Source of the DNA: Telmatospirillum sp.
GTDB taxonomy: Bacteria; Pseudomonadota; Alphaproteobacteria; Rhodospirillales; Magnetospirillaceae
Assembly (NCBI GenBank): GCA_031291415.1
Contig: JARLJB010000246.1
Location: 1-36,363 of the forward strand
DNA length: 36,363 bases
Reading direction: 5' to 3'
Of the stretch, positions 1 to 10,294 are shown one piece after another (the first letter of the stretch is position 1; each line of letters begins with the position of its first letter). The notes under the pieces were generated by a model, which saw nothing but the letters and a program-made list of their open reading frames with translations, was not told the origin of the DNA and ran no database searches. The position numbers and the translations under genes are program-made.

Positions 1-147
1 CCATCGATGGAATTCCCCTTCGTGTGCTTGGCGGCTCACGATCCGGAGTTTCGTCGATGGACACCCGGCTTTATACCCCCGGATACGTCAAACTTTTGCT
101 GCCTCCCCGGCAGAGCCGGGGGATCTCCCATGGTGGTTTAGATCGAA

Positions 148-230
148 AGTGGCATCCGTGCCGGTGTTCGCCGCAAAGCGGCGAAAATCCTTGCTTTCGA
201 CTTCGGCCCCACACCGGCACGGATGCCACT
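148..230. terminator. Large inverted repeat downstream of the P-type ATPase gene
   Basis: A perfect 20-bp inverted repeat (148-167 and 211-230) encloses a second small hairpin built on the palindrome around 168-184 (CGCCGC/GCGGCG). The right arm is followed on the plus strand by a run of T at 233-238. It lies 55 bp beyond the stop codon of the minus-strand ATPase gene. It could be a terminator or a small palindromic mobile repeat. A second GC hairpin (CCCCGGC/GCCGGGG) lies just to its left near 106-122. No gene is seen in bases 1-284. Confidence 0.55.
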
Positions 231-284
231 AATTTTTTACAACCTCAGATGACCGCCCCACTCGGAATTCGGTGTCACTGAAGA

Positions 285-2612
285 TCAGGCGATCGCCAGA
301 CGACGAAACAAGATTAACTTTGCGGTGTCGAGGACCAGCGCAAAGATGATCGCGGAGATGAACACGCCGGCCAAAATGCTGATCGGCAGGGCTGTCATCA
401 AGACACCATTGCTGGCCAACAGACCGATAATTGCGACATCGATGATCGATGACGCCACGAGCCACCGGCCCGGCCGGGAACTCCAGAGACGCCGCCGCTC
501 GCGAGCGACGTAGAACACGGCCTGGCCGCTGAACACCAGCGTCACCACGGCAAGCGTACGCAACGCTTCGGTTCCCAGTCCAATGACAAATTTTCCGGCA
601 ACGATGGAAGAAACACAGAAAGTCAAATCGACGGCGCCCATGATGATGCCGGCAATCGTCAAATTGTGAATCCTCCAGATATTCGGGCGCGGCGAGGGCC
701 GAACATTGTCAGTCGACGACGACATCGCCAGAAAGTCGCCGGTCACCATCATCAACACCATGAGCGTCGGCGTCAGGATGGCATGTCCCGTAATCATCAG
801 ACCGGCGGCCAGAAAGAGAACCTGCACGACTTTGTGGATGATCGATCGCAGCGTGTAGGTCAGGATTCGTTGGAAGGTCGTGCGTCCCTCCTTGACCGCG
901 ACGACGATGCCGCCAAGTCCCGGTTCCGTCAGAACAATGCCGGCGGCGGATTTTGCCACATCGGTTGCCGTCGAGACAGCGATGCCCATCTGCGCCTGGC
1001 GCAGCGCCGGCGCGTCGTTCGCGCCATCGCCGCACATGCCGACGGTGTGCCCATCTTTCTGCAGCGCCTTGACGAGGCGATATTTGTCCTCTGGCAAGAC
1101 GCCGGCGAAGATGGAAAACCCTTCCACCCGGAAATCATCCGGCAAGGGCGTCGTCGCCCAAACCGGTCCCGCAATCCCGATCGCCGCGGCAACCACTTCC
1201 GCCGTCGATCGCGCGTCCCCGGTCACCATGACGGTGCGTACTCCCAAACCGCCCAATTCCGCGATGAGTGCGGCGGAGTCTTCGCGAGGCGGATCGCTCA
1301 GGGCAATGAGCCCTGCCATTACCACCTCGCCCGGGGGCCCGGCCGCCACGGCAAGGACCCGCAATCCCTTTGCCTGCAATTCATCGACAATCCCCGAAGC
1401 GATGGGTTGCGGGCGCGACAAACCTTCGATCGCCCCGAACGCGCCCTTTACGATTTGCAGGACGACGCCGTCCGCCCGCCGCGCCGTGGCCTCGGACCGT
1501 TTCATCACAGGGTCGAACGGAACGAACGTCACAAGTTTCGGCGCATCAGCGGTTGGCTGCGCCGTGGCGGCCGCCCGAATGGCCATGTCGACGAGATCCT
1601 GCCCACCGTCGGAGCTTGCCATGGCGGCCAGCGCCAAGACGTGCGCCTCGTCAAAACCCGGCATCGGGCGGACGGTCATCACGGTAAGCTCGTTACGCGT
1701 CAAGGTTCCGGTCTTGTCGGCGCAGAGGATGTCGATACCGGCCGCTTCATCGACCGCCGACAGACTTGTTGGCAGAACCCCCCGGCTGGCCAGAGATCTC
1801 GCGCCAACGGCCGCCGCCAGAGTGAACATGGACGGCAAAGCCACGGGAATGGAGGACAGTACCGCAACAAGGAGAAGCGGGATGATCTCGGCAAGCGGCA
1901 TGGCGAGCAGGAAGGCATAGGCGGCCAGGACAAGGGTGACGGCGCCGTTGAACAGCACGAGATTTCGCACAACGCGCAAAACGACTTTTTGTTGCGAGCT
2001 CTCGACCGAGGCGGTGCGGACGAGTTCGGCCGCACGCCCGAACTTCGTGCGATCTCCCGTGGCGGTGACCACGGCCACGGCTTCGCCGCGCCGAACGAGT
2101 GCGCCGGCGAAGGCGTCGGCACCGGCGCCGACCTCCGCAGGAATGGACTCGCCGGTCAGCATCGACTGGTCAAGCAGGACCGAACCGTCCAGCAGATGGA
2201 CATCGGCTGATACGACGGCGCCAAGCGATAGTTTGATCACATCGCCCTGCACCAACTGGGCGACCGGGACGGTCGTCCAATTCCCGTCCCGTCTGACCGG
2301 CGAGATCAGCGCCAAGCGGGATTTAAGGGCGTTCAGTGTCGCTTGGGCCCGCCTCTCCTGAAACATCGCCAAGGCCGCGTTGAACAAGAGCAACAGCGCA
2401 ACGAGGCCGGCCTCGACATACTTTCCTAGGCCGAGCTGCAGCAGAATCGCAGCTTCAAGCATCCAGGGTACGGGTGCCCACAATTTTCTCAAAGCGCGCC
2501 ACAAAGGGTGCTGCGCGATTTCGGCGATGGCGTTCGGTCCGCCTTGATCAAGACGCTCACGAGCCTCGCCGCCCGTCAGTCCTATCGTTACATCAACCAC
2601 ATGTCTCACCAC
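285..2612 (-). CDS. P-type ATPase, plasma-membrane proton-efflux (P3A) type
   Basis: This inner-membrane cation pump of 775 residues is full length for the proton-efflux P-type ATPase family. The N-terminal cation-ATPase segment is followed by an actuator domain with TGES. The phosphorylation motif DKTGTLT has its aspartate at about residue 299, and the hinge motif GDGANDAP leads into the C-terminal membrane helices. The heavy-metal binding N-terminal domain and CPx motif of P1B pumps are absent, which favours H+ or another light cation. Translation appears to start at a GTG at 2612, preceded by AGGGA. The gene is divergent from the phosphoketolase operon across a 260-bp gap, so the two may share stress control. 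The transported ion is inferred from the family. Confidence 0.85.
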   Translation of the reverse strand: MVRHVVDVTIGLTGGEARERLDQGGPNAIAEIAQHPLWRALRKLWAPVPWMLEAAILLQLGLGKYVEAGLVALLLLFNAALAMFQERRAQATLNALKSRLALISPVRRDGNWTTVPVAQLVQGDVIKLSLGAVVSADVHLLDGSVLLDQSMLTGESIPAEVGAGADAFAGALVRRGEAVAVVTATGDRTKFGRAAELVRTASVESSQQKVVLRVVRNLVLFNGAVTLVLAAYAFLLAMPLAEIIPLLLVAVLSSIPVALPSMFTLAAAVGARSLASRGVLPTSLSAVDEAAGIDILCADKTGTLTRNELTVMTVRPMPGFDEAHVLALAAMASSDGGQDLVDMAIRAAATAQPTADAPKLVTFVPFDPVMKRSEATARRADGVVLQIVKGAFGAIEGLSRPQPIASGIVDELQAKGLRVLAVAAGPPGEVVMAGLIALSDPPREDSAALIAELGGLGVRTVMVTGDARSTAEVVAAAIGIAGPVWATTPLPDDFRVEGFSIFAGVLPEDKYRLVKALQKDGHTVGMCGDGANDAPALRQAQMGIAVSTATDVAKSAAGIVLTEPGLGGIVVAVKEGRTTFQRILTYTLRSIIHKVVQVLFLAAGLMITGHAILTPTLMVLMMVTGDFLAMSSSTDNVRPSPRPNIWRIHNLTIAGIIMGAVDLTFCVSSIVAGKFVIGLGTEALRTLAVVTLVFSGQAVFYVARERRRLWSSRPGRWLVASSIIDVAIIGLLASNGVLMTALPISILAGVFISAIIFALVLDTAKLILFRRLAIA

Positions 2613-2872
2613 GATCCGATCCCTTGGAGGATGCGATCTTAGCAGTCGGCAGAGGAGAACCGGGAGCCTCGGAAACTACCCGGTATTTGGGGCCGAAGGC
2701 CAAATCCGCCCGGCGCATGAGGCTGTGGTGATCGGTTCCGAACACCACGACTTGGTAAAACTGCGTAGTTTCCGATCCTGCCGGCGCGACCGGTCGGCAA
2801 CTACCATCACACCGTTGGCGATACAACGGCGTCCGGCGGACGGCTGAACCGAGACAAGTCAGAGGTCACAAA
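2613..2872. promoter_or_regulatory. Divergent intergenic region with an 11-bp inverted repeat
   Basis: This 260-bp gap separates the ATPase gene (minus) from the phosphoketolase gene (plus) and must hold both promoters. A perfect 11-bp inverted repeat, TCGGAAACTAC at 2669-2679 and its complement at 2765-2775, brackets its middle. A small AAACT/AGTTT palindrome overlaps the right copy. No convincing -35/-10 pair was found. The repeat could be a regulator site, but nothing identifies the regulator. Confidence 0.35.
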
Positions 2873-5302
2873 ATGGATACGCCCACGTCGACACACCTCT
2901 CGCAGATCCGAAAGGACGCCATCGGGCGCTCCGACAACCAAGGGGCCGTCGGCTCCGACGAATTACGCAGGATGGACGCCTATTGGCGAGCCGCCAACTA
3001 TTTGTCGGTCGGGCAGATCTATCTCTACGACAACCCGCTGCTGCGGCGACCGCTGACGCTCGACCATGTGAAGCCGCTGGTCGTTGGACATTGGGGCACG
3101 ACGCCGGGCCAGAACTTCATCTATGCGCATTTGAACCGGGTCATCAAGAAATACGACCTCAACATGCTCTACATCGCCGGTCCCGGTCACGGCGGACCAG
3201 CGCTGGTGGCCAATACCTACCTTGAAGGTGTCTACAGCGAGATCTACCCGAACATCGGCCAGAACGAAGCCGGTCTGAAAAAGCTGTTCACGCAGTTTTC
3301 GTTTCCCGGCGGAATTTCCAGTCATGTGGCGCCTTCGACGCCGGGATCCATCCATGAAGGCGGCGAGCTTGGCTATTCGCTCAGCCATGCCTTCGGCGCC
3401 GCGTTCGACAATCCAGATCTCATCGTCGCCTGCATCATCGGCGACGGCGAGGAGGAAACCGGACCGTTGGCGACCTCCTGGCATTCCAACAAGTTCCTCA
3501 GCGCCCGAACCGACGGCGCCGTCCTGCCGATCCTGCACCTCAATGGCTACAAGATCAGCAACCCGACCGTGCTGGCCCGTATCGATCATGAGGAGTTGGA
3601 ACAGTTCCTGCGAGGTTGCGGCTGGACGCCCTATTTCGTCGAGGGCGACGACCCGGAAACCATGCATCGCCTGATGGCATCGACCTTGGAACAGGTCGTC
3701 CAGGACATCCGGCAAAAGCAGTGCAACGCGCGCGACAAAAGCGACATTTCACGGCCGCGTTGGCCGATGATCGTGCTCCGCTCGCCAAAAGGATGGACCG
3801 GGCCGAAGATCGTCGATGGCCTGCAGATCGAAGGCACCTTCCGGGCGCACCAGGTCCCGCTGATTGTCGATCACCAGCACCAGGACCATCTCGCCCTGCT
3901 CGAAACCTGGCTGAAGAGCTACAGGCCCGAGGAACTGTTCGACAAATCGGGCCGTCTCATATGGGAACTGGCCGAGCTTGCGCCAAAGGGCGACCGACGA
4001 ATGGGCGCCAATCCCCATGCTAACGGCGGCATGTTGCTGCGCGACCTGCGAATGCCCGATTTTCGCCGACATGCCGTGGCCGTGACGTCGCCTGGCGCGG
4101 TCGACGCCGAAGACACGCGCGTCTTGGGAAGATTTTTGCGCGACGTCACGTCGCACAACCAGGATCGGCATAATTTCCGCATCTTCGGGCCGGACGAGAC
4201 GGTTTCAAATCTGCTGGACGCCGTTTTCGAAGTCACCAACCGACAGTGGGACGCCCGGACCGAACCAAACGATGAATTCCTCGCCCCCGAAGGGCGGGTC
4301 CAGGACGCGATGCTGAGCGAACATCAGAGCGAAGGGTGGTTGGAGGGATATCTGCTGACCGGACGCCACGGCTTGCTCAACAGCTACGAAGCCTTCATCC
4401 GCATCGTCGATTCGATGTTCAGTCAACACGCTAAATGGCTGAAAGTGACCTCGGAATTGCCCTGGCGTCGAAAAATCGCCTCGCTCAACTATTTGCTGTC
4501 TTCTCATGTCTGGCAGCAAGATCACAACGGCTTCACACACCAGGATCCGGGCTTTCTCGACCACGTCGTCAACAAGAAGGCCGATATCGTCCGCGTCTAT
4601 CTGCCGCCCGATGCCAACTGCCTGCTGTCGATCTTCGACCACTGCCTGCGTTCTCGCCATTACGTCAATGTGGTGGTCGCCGGCAAACATGCCCTGCCGC
4701 AATGGCTGTCCATGGACGGGGCCATCACCCACTGCACCCAGGGACTGGGCATCTGGCAATGGGCGAGCAATGACCAGAATGCCGAACCGGACGTGGTAAT
4801 GGCCTGCTGCGGCGACACCCCGACATTGGAGATCCTGGCGGCTGTTTCCATTCTTCGCGAGCATCTGCCGGACATCAAGATCCGGGTGATCAACGTCGTC
4901 GATCTCATGCGGTTGCAGCCTCGTACGGAACATCCGCACGGCCTTGACGACACCGACTACGACTCGCTCTTCACCAAAGACAAACCCATCATCTTTGCCT
5001 TTCACGGGTACCCCTGGCTGGTCCACCGGCTGACCTACAGCCGGACGAACCGCAACCTGCACGTCAGGGGCTACAAAGAGGAAGGCACCATCACGACGTC
5101 TTTCGATATTCGGGTGCAAAACGACATGGACCGTTTTCACCTCGTGCAGGATGTCGTCGATCGATTGCCTCGGCTTGGCACCAAAGGCGACTACCTGAAG
5201 CAGGTGATGGGCGACAAGCTCATCGAGCACAAGCGCTACATCGCGAAGCATGGCGTGGATTTGCCGGAAATTCGCGACTGGAGATGGAGTACCCCAAAAT
5301 GA
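2873..5302 (+). CDS. xfp: Phosphoketolase (xylulose-5-P / fructose-6-P)
   Basis: This thiamine-diphosphate enzyme cleaves xylulose-5-phosphate, and often fructose-6-phosphate, with phosphate to acetyl-phosphate plus glyceraldehyde-3-phosphate or erythrose-4-phosphate. Its 809 residues are full length. Family hallmarks include GPGHGGPA near the N-terminus, an [18 protein letters not shown] stretch, the ThDP motif GDGEEETGP and a C-terminal domain with [10 protein letters not shown]. The start ATG is preceded by AGAGG at 2861-2865. It is the first gene of a four-gene plus-strand set, and its stop overlaps the aldolase start (ATGA). Assignment to the XFP family is firm, but substrate preference cannot be read from sequence. 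Confidence 0.95.
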   Translation: MDTPTSTHLSQIRKDAIGRSDNQGAVGSDELRRMDAYWRAANYLSVGQIYLYDNPLLRRPLTLDHVKPLVVGHWGTTPGQNFIYAHLNRVIKKYDLNMLYIAGPGHGGPALVANTYLEGVYSEIYPNIGQNEAGLKKLFTQFSFPGGISSHVAPSTPGSIHEGGELGYSLSHAFGAAFDNPDLIVACIIGDGEEETGPLATSWHSNKFLSARTDGAVLPILHLNGYKISNPTVLARIDHEELEQFLRGCGWTPYFVEGDDPETMHRLMASTLEQVVQDIRQKQCNARDKSDISRPRWPMIVLRSPKGWTGPKIVDGLQIEGTFRAHQVPLIVDHQHQDHLALLETWLKSYRPEELFDKSGRLIWELAELAPKGDRRMGANPHANGGMLLRDLRMPDFRRHAVAVTSPGAVDAEDTRVLGRFLRDVTSHNQDRHNFRIFGPDETVSNLLDAVFEVTNRQWDARTEPNDEFLAPEGRVQDAMLSEHQSEGWLEGYLLTGRHGLLNSYEAFIRIVDSMFSQHAKWLKVTSELPWRRKIASLNYLLSSHVWQQDHNGFTHQDPGFLDHVVNKKADIVRVYLPPDANCLLSIFDHCLRSRHYVNVVVAGKHALPQWLSMDGAITHCTQGLGIWQWASNDQNAEPDVVMACCGDTPTLEILAAVSILREHLPDIKIRVINVVDLMRLQPRTEHPHGLDDTDYDSLFTKDKPIIFAFHGYPWLVHRLTYSRTNRNLHVRGYKEEGTITTSFDIRVQNDMDRFHLVQDVVDRLPRLGTKGDYLKQVMGDKLIEHKRYIAKHGVDLPEIRDWRWSTPK

Positions 5303-6330
5303 CCATGCAAGCGCAGATGGACACCGCCAGGACGTTGGTGGCTAGCGGCAAAGGCCTGCTGGCAATGGACGAAAGCAATGGGACGTGCAACAAACGGTTT
5401 GCCGAAGAGGGAATTCCCCAGACCGAGGAAGCGCGACGCGCCTACCGGGAATTGATCGTGACCACGCCTCGTCTTGGCGAGAGCATCAGCGGCGCGATCC
5501 TCTATGACGAAACCATTCGCCAGCGCACAGGACACGGCATTCCATTTGTCAAGGTCCTGACCGACGCCGGCATCATCGCCGGCATCAAAGTCGATCTCGG
5601 CGCCAAGGATCTGGCGTGTCACCCTGGCGAAAAGGTGACGGAAGGTTTGGACGGGTTACGCCCACGTCTTCAGGAGTACTTTCAAATCGGTGCCCGCTTC
5701 GCGAAATGGCGCGCCGTGATCAGCCTCGGAGACGGCCTTCCCACCCCTGGCGGCATCCGGGCCAATGCACATGCCCTGGCTCGTTATGCCGCGTTATGCC
5801 AGGAAAGCGAACTCGTCCCCATCGTCGAACCGGAAATCCTGATGGATGGGGACCATTCCCTCGAACGATGCCGTGTTGTCACCGAAGACATCCTGCGAGC
5901 CGTATTCGACGAACTGCACAGCCAGCAGGTCGTCCTCGAAGCAATGATCTTGAAGCCCAATATGGTTCTCTCCGGCTTGCACTGTCCGCGGCAAGGTTCG
6001 TTGGACGAGGTCGCCGACGCCACGCTCGGCTGCCTTCTGCGAAACGTTCCCGCCGCCGTTGCCGGCATTGCCTTCCTGTCGGGCGGCCAATCCGGTGAAT
6101 TGGCGACCGCCCGTCTGAACGCCATGAACGTCAAGCGACAGGCGATGGGTTCGCGCACCCCCTGGCCGCTGACGTTTTCCTTCGCCCGCGCCGTCCAGCA
6201 GCCGGCCTTGCATATCTGGCACGGCCAGGAGGCTCAACGCCTGGCGGCACAACAAGCCCTCAGCCATCGAGTCCGCTGCAACCGGGCGGCACTCCTGGGC
6301 GAGTACCACGCTACCATGGAAACGCCATGA
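5299..6330 (+). CDS. Fructose-bisphosphate aldolase, class I
   Basis: This cytosolic Schiff-base aldolase converts fructose-1,6-bisphosphate to dihydroxyacetone phosphate and glyceraldehyde-3-phosphate. The N-terminus contains [10 protein letters not shown], and the Schiff-base lysine lies in ILKPNMV at about Lys219. Late FLSGGQS also fits the class I family. At 343 residues it is close to the family norm. The chosen start at 5299 overlaps the phosphoketolase stop (ATGA) and has GGAG nine bases upstream. An in-frame ATG at 5284 lies inside the phosphoketolase gene and is less likely. The overlap indicates translational coupling with the phosphoketolase. Confidence 0.92.
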   Translation: MTMQAQMDTARTLVASGKGLLAMDESNGTCNKRFAEEGIPQTEEARRAYRELIVTTPRLGESISGAILYDETIRQRTGHGIPFVKVLTDAGIIAGIKVDLGAKDLACHPGEKVTEGLDGLRPRLQEYFQIGARFAKWRAVISLGDGLPTPGGIRANAHALARYAALCQESELVPIVEPEILMDGDHSLERCRVVTEDILRAVFDELHSQQVVLEAMILKPNMVLSGLHCPRQGSLDEVADATLGCLLRNVPAAVAGIAFLSGGQSGELATARLNAMNVKRQAMGSRTPWPLTFSFARAVQQPALHIWHGQEAQRLAAQQALSHRVRCNRAALLGEYHATMETP

Positions 6331-6397
6331 GACATGACCGCGAAAGCGGTTCCAGCTTGCCGGGATTGCCGATGCCGCCGAAGGAGAAAGAACAACA

Positions 6398-8575
6398 ATG
6401 ACCGATCGAAAATATTCCCCACCCATCGGCAGTCTCGGGGATACGACGGCGCCGAGCTCATCGCAGCCCCTCACCCCCGACAACAGCCGGAATGCCCCGC
6501 AGGCCGGCCCGGTGTCTCCCGACGACCGCAGCATCGGCACACTTTGCGTCGACACAATCCGCACCCTGTCGATGGATGCCGTACAGCAGGCAAACTCCGG
6601 CCATCCGGGTACGCCGATGGCTCTGGCGCCAGTCATCTTCACGCTTTGGCAGGATTTTCTGCGTTTCGATCCGAACCATCCGGTCTGGCCGAACCGCGAT
6701 CGCTTCGTGCTGTCGGCGGGACACGCCTCGATGTTGCTCTATGCCGTTTTGCATCTGACCGGCGTCAAGGCGATCGACGCGGCGGAGCCGGCCGTCACCC
6801 TTGAGGATATCAAGCGGTTCCGCCAGCTCGACAGCAAATGCACGGGCCATCCGGAGTATCCGCTCACGGCCGGCGTCGAGATGACAACCGGACCGCTCGG
6901 CCAAGGCTGCGCAACCAGCGTCGGCATGGCGATCGCCGCGAAATGGTCGGCTCAACACTTCAATCGTCCAGATTTCCCGATGTTTGAGCATGACGTCTAT
7001 GTGCTGTGCGGCGACGGCGACATGATGGAGGGGGTGGCGAGCGAGGCCGCTTCGCTCGCCGGTCATCTGATGCTGGGAAATCTCTGTTGGATCTATGACG
7101 ACAACCAGGTGACGATCGAAGGTCACACCAATCTCGCCTTCAGCGAAGACGTTGCCGGACGGTTTCTTGCCTATGGCTGGAACGTGGAACGAGTCGGCGA
7201 TGCCAACGATCGTGACAGACTGGCGGCGGCAATCGAGAGTTTTCACAGCAGCCAGGATGTGCCGACCCAGATCATCGTCGAAAGCCATATCGGCTATGGC
7301 TCACCGCACAAGCACGACACCAGCGCCGCCCATGGCGAGCCTCTCGGTGTCGAGGAAATCCGCCTCACCAAACGCCAATATGGCTGGCCGGAAGAGGCAA
7401 AATTCCTGATTCCGGGCGGCGTTCCCGAACATTTCGACGCCGGCTTCGGCTGTCGGGGACGGCAACTCTACGCGGCCTGGCAACAGCGTCTTGAAGCATA
7501 CCGAAGCCGATATCCGGATCTTGCCCTCGAAATCGAGCACATGGGCAAGCGCGAGCCGCCCATAGGCTGGGACACCGATCTGCCGACATTTCCGGCCGAT
7601 GTGAAGGGGCTGCCGACCCGCACCGCCTCCAGCGACGTCCTGAACACGATCGCGCCGCGCTATCCCTGGCTTGTCGGCGGTTCCGCCGATCTTGGTCCGT
7701 CGACCAAGACCCGCCTGACATTCGAGGAGGCCGGCGACTTCGAAGCCGGGGCCTATGGCGGCCGCAACCTGCATTTCGGTATCCGCGAACATGTCATGGC
7801 GGCCGTTCTGAACGGCATGGCGCTCTCTGGACTGCGGCCCTATGGATCGACCTACCTGGTCTTCAGCGACTACGTGAAACCAGCCCTGCGGCTCAGCGCG
7901 CTGATGGGATTGCCGATTGTTCACATTTTCACCCACGACTCGATCGGTGTCGGTGAGGACGGCCCGACACATCAGCCGATCGAGCAGCTCGTCATGCTTC
8001 GCGCCATTCCCGGCTTGATCACGCTACGCCCGGCCGACGCCGGCGAGGTCGTCGAGGCTTGGCGCGTCATTGCTCCGCTGACGGACCGGCCGGCCTGCCT
8101 CGTCCTCAGCCGCCAGGCGCTTCCGACGATCGACCGCACACGCTATGGCGCGGCCGCCGGCCTGGCGCGCGGCGCCTATGTTCTGGCCGATGCCGCCGAC
8201 GGCAAGCCCGAGATATTGCTGATCGGCACAGGCAGCGAAGTCGCGCTTTGCCTTGCGACATACGAGACTCTGACGAGGGACGGCGTGGCGGCGCGAGTCG
8301 TCAGCCTGCCGTCCTGGGAACTCTTCGAGGAGCAGGACAAGGCCTATCGCGATCAGGTCCTGCCGCCAGACGTCACCGCCAGGGTCTCCGTCGAGGAAGG
8401 CTCGACGCTCGGCTGGGATCGCTATGTCGGCGCCACCGGCACCAGGATCGGCATGTCCGGCTTTGGTGCCTCGGCGCCATACAAGGACTTACAGGCGAAG
8501 TTCGGCTTCACGCCGGAAGACGTTCTCGCCGCCGCGCGGGAGCAGATTGCCAAGGTCCGGGAACGCAGGACTTGA
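6398..8575 (+). CDS. tkt: Transketolase
   Basis: This ThDP-dependent enzyme moves two-carbon units between pentose- and other sugar phosphates. The 725-residue protein has the family motifs NSGHPGTPMALAP, TTGPLGQG, GDGDMMEG with DDNQVTIEGHT, the glutamate region FGIREHVM and the late THDSIGVGEDGPTHQP. It carries an extra Pro/Ser-rich N-terminus of about 45 residues before the catalytic fold. The start is supported by AAGGAG upstream. It follows the aldolase by 67 bp. With phosphoketolase and aldolase it can interconvert hexose and pentose phosphates while drawing off acetyl-phosphate. It is a second-copy type transketolase in context; whether it is the only one in the genome is unknown. Confidence 0.94.
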   Translation: MTDRKYSPPIGSLGDTTAPSSSQPLTPDNSRNAPQAGPVSPDDRSIGTLCVDTIRTLSMDAVQQANSGHPGTPMALAPVIFTLWQDFLRFDPNHPVWPNRDRFVLSAGHASMLLYAVLHLTGVKAIDAAEPAVTLEDIKRFRQLDSKCTGHPEYPLTAGVEMTTGPLGQGCATSVGMAIAAKWSAQHFNRPDFPMFEHDVYVLCGDGDMMEGVASEAASLAGHLMLGNLCWIYDDNQVTIEGHTNLAFSEDVAGRFLAYGWNVERVGDANDRDRLAAAIESFHSSQDVPTQIIVESHIGYGSPHKHDTSAAHGEPLGVEEIRLTKRQYGWPEEAKFLIPGGVPEHFDAGFGCRGRQLYAAWQQRLEAYRSRYPDLALEIEHMGKREPPIGWDTDLPTFPADVKGLPTRTASSDVLNTIAPRYPWLVGGSADLGPSTKTRLTFEEAGDFEAGAYGGRNLHFGIREHVMAAVLNGMALSGLRPYGSTYLVFSDYVKPALRLSALMGLPIVHIFTHDSIGVGEDGPTHQPIEQLVMLRAIPGLITLRPADAGEVVEAWRVIAPLTDRPACLVLSRQALPTIDRTRYGAAAGLARGAYVLADAADGKPEILLIGTGSEVALCLATYETLTRDGVAARVVSLPSWELFEEQDKAYRDQVLPPDVTARVSVEEGSTLGWDRYVGATGTRIGMSGFGASAPYKDLQAKFGFTPEDVLAAAREQIAKVRERRT

Positions 8576-8658
8576 CCACGTTCGAGCTCTGAGGGTGACT
8601 ATCGACTTCCTTGGCCAACGAAGCGATGCTTGAGCGATCGGCGATGAAAGGCAAACAA

Positions 8659-10227
8659 ATGGCCAGGAGAATCGCGCTGACACCAACCAGAATGCCGAAC
8701 CGATCCAACCTTGCCCTGGCGATCGCCGGCATCGCCTGTTTGATGGTGCCCGGCGCGGCCCTGGCTCAGTCGCCCGCAAGTTCCCCGCCGATACCGTCGG
8801 TTTCTTTGCCAAGCTGGTCTCCGTTGGTCAAGCGGGTTCTGCCGGCCGTCGTGAATGTCGCCGCCGAGATTCCGCCCGAAGCTGTGCCGACGGGCAGCGA
8901 ATCGCCTGGTGAGAATCCGGCGGCACGGGAAAATCCGGCGCAATCGCCGTTCGACGATTTTCTGCGGCACTATTTCGAGCGGCGCGGCCTGCCGGACGGA
9001 ACGCCGACATCACCAGGCACGAAAACGGCGACCGGCGGAAAAATCATTTCTGTTGGATCGGCCTTCATCATCGACCCGTCCGGCTACATCGTGACCAACA
9101 ACCACGTGGTGGCCCGCGCAACCAAGATCACCGTCGTCTTCCAGGACAATTCCAGACATTCGGCCGAGGTCGTCGGCAGCGATCCGAAGATCGATATCGC
9201 ACTGCTGAAGGTCTCGGGGACAGGCAAGCTTCCCTTCCTGCAATGGGGCGACAGCAACAAGGTCGAGGTGGGCGACTGGGTTATGACGGTCGGCAATCCG
9301 TTCGGCCTTGGCGGCACCGTCACCGCGGGGATCGTCTCAGCCCTGGGACGAGATCTGCAACAGGGTCCGTTCGACGATTTTCTGCAAATCGATGCGCCGA
9401 TCAACCGTGGGAGTTCCGGTGGACCGACGTTCGACACCAGCGGCCGTGTGGTCGGCATCAATGCCGCGATCTATTCGCCGACCGGCGGCAGCGTCGGCAT
9501 CGGGTTCGCCATTCCGTCCAGCATCGCCAAGGTCATTGTACAGAAGCTGCGCGAAACCGGTCACGCTGACCATGGTTACCTTGGGATCAGCATTCAAACG
9601 ATTTCGCCGCCCATCGCCCGCGCCCTGCATATGGATACTGAAAATCCGCAGGGGCTCCTGGTCAACGAGGTCGTGGCCGACAGCCCGGCGGCCAAGGCCG
9701 GCATCCAAACCGGCGACGTGATCAAGGAAGCCGACGGCCATGCGGTCCAGGTCCCGCACGACATATCCAAATTTGTCGTCACGGCCAAGGTCGGAGACAA
9801 GCTTCGATTGACGCTCGACCGAAACGGAACATCGCAGAAATTGGAGGTGATCGTTGCGCCGGCGCCGACTGCCGAGCAACTCGCCGCCACCACGAGGAAC
9901 CCAAGCGGCGGACCGTCCGAGACGCCGACGGTGATGGGACTCTGGTTCGCCGACCTGACGCCTGACCTGCGCCGGGAACTCCACCTGCCACCGAAGGCGG
10001 AGGGCGCCGTCATTGGCGGCGTCGAAGCCAACAGCGCGGCCTCGACCATCGGCCTGGTTCCCGGAGACGTGGTCACTTCGATCGACCGCCAGCCGGTGAC
10101 CAACCCGGCGGACGCCACACAGAAACTCCGCACGGCGGCCGGTCAGGGAGATGTCCTGATTCTGGTCAATCGACATGGAAGCAGCGAATTCATGGTGCTG
10201 TCGAAGGAAAACAAAACCGGCAATTAG
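8659..10227 (+). CDS. Periplasmic serine protease, HtrA/DegP family
   Basis: This secreted quality-control protease degrades misfolded envelope proteins. The chosen start at 8659 has AAAGG upstream and gives a signal peptide: a basic N-terminus, a hydrophobic core LALAIAGIACLMVPGA, and an ALA-Q cleavage site. A trypsin-like domain follows with catalytic residues His149 (TNNHVV), Asp179 (KIDIALL) and Ser253 (GSSGGP), then two PDZ domains at about residues 300-395 and 415-510. The mature length fits DegP/MucD proteins. It sits 83 bp after the transketolase gene and may be the last gene of that set. Its TAG stop lies inside the stem of the palindrome that ends the operon. Confidence 0.93.
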   Translation: MARRIALTPTRMPNRSNLALAIAGIACLMVPGAALAQSPASSPPIPSVSLPSWSPLVKRVLPAVVNVAAEIPPEAVPTGSESPGENPAARENPAQSPFDDFLRHYFERRGLPDGTPTSPGTKTATGGKIISVGSAFIIDPSGYIVTNNHVVARATKITVVFQDNSRHSAEVVGSDPKIDIALLKVSGTGKLPFLQWGDSNKVEVGDWVMTVGNPFGLGGTVTAGIVSALGRDLQQGPFDDFLQIDAPINRGSSGGPTFDTSGRVVGINAAIYSPTGGSVGIGFAIPSSIAKVIVQKLRETGHADHGYLGISIQTISPPIARALHMDTENPQGLLVNEVVADSPAAKAGIQTGDVIKEADGHAVQVPHDISKFVVTAKVGDKLRLTLDRNGTSQKLEVIVAPAPTAEQLAATTRNPSGGPSETPTVMGLWFADLTPDLRRELHLPPKAEGAVIGGVEANSAASTIGLVPGDVVTSIDRQPVTNPADATQKLRTAAGQGDVLILVNRHGSSEFMVLSKENKTGN

Positions 10228-10268
10228 AGAGCCTTGTCCGAACAGGTTCGGACAAGGCTCTCTAATTG
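10221..10268. terminator. Perfect 23-bp palindromic bidirectional terminator
   Basis: Arms 10221-10243 and 10246-10268 are perfect reverse complements with a two-base loop. The ends are A/T-rich (CAATTAG / CTAATTG), so on either strand the stem closes with a short U-rich side. It lies between the convergent htrA and facilitator genes and would stop transcription from both sides. The htrA stop codon (10225-10227) is within the left arm. Confidence 0.85.
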
Positions 10269-10294
10269 CAAAATCTGACGGATGATACCAACCA

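Noticed and set aside
666-2210. A 514-codon plus-strand open frame opposite the P-type ATPase
   Set aside because: Antisense to conserved ATPase motifs; Arg/Gln/His-rich with no recognisable family.
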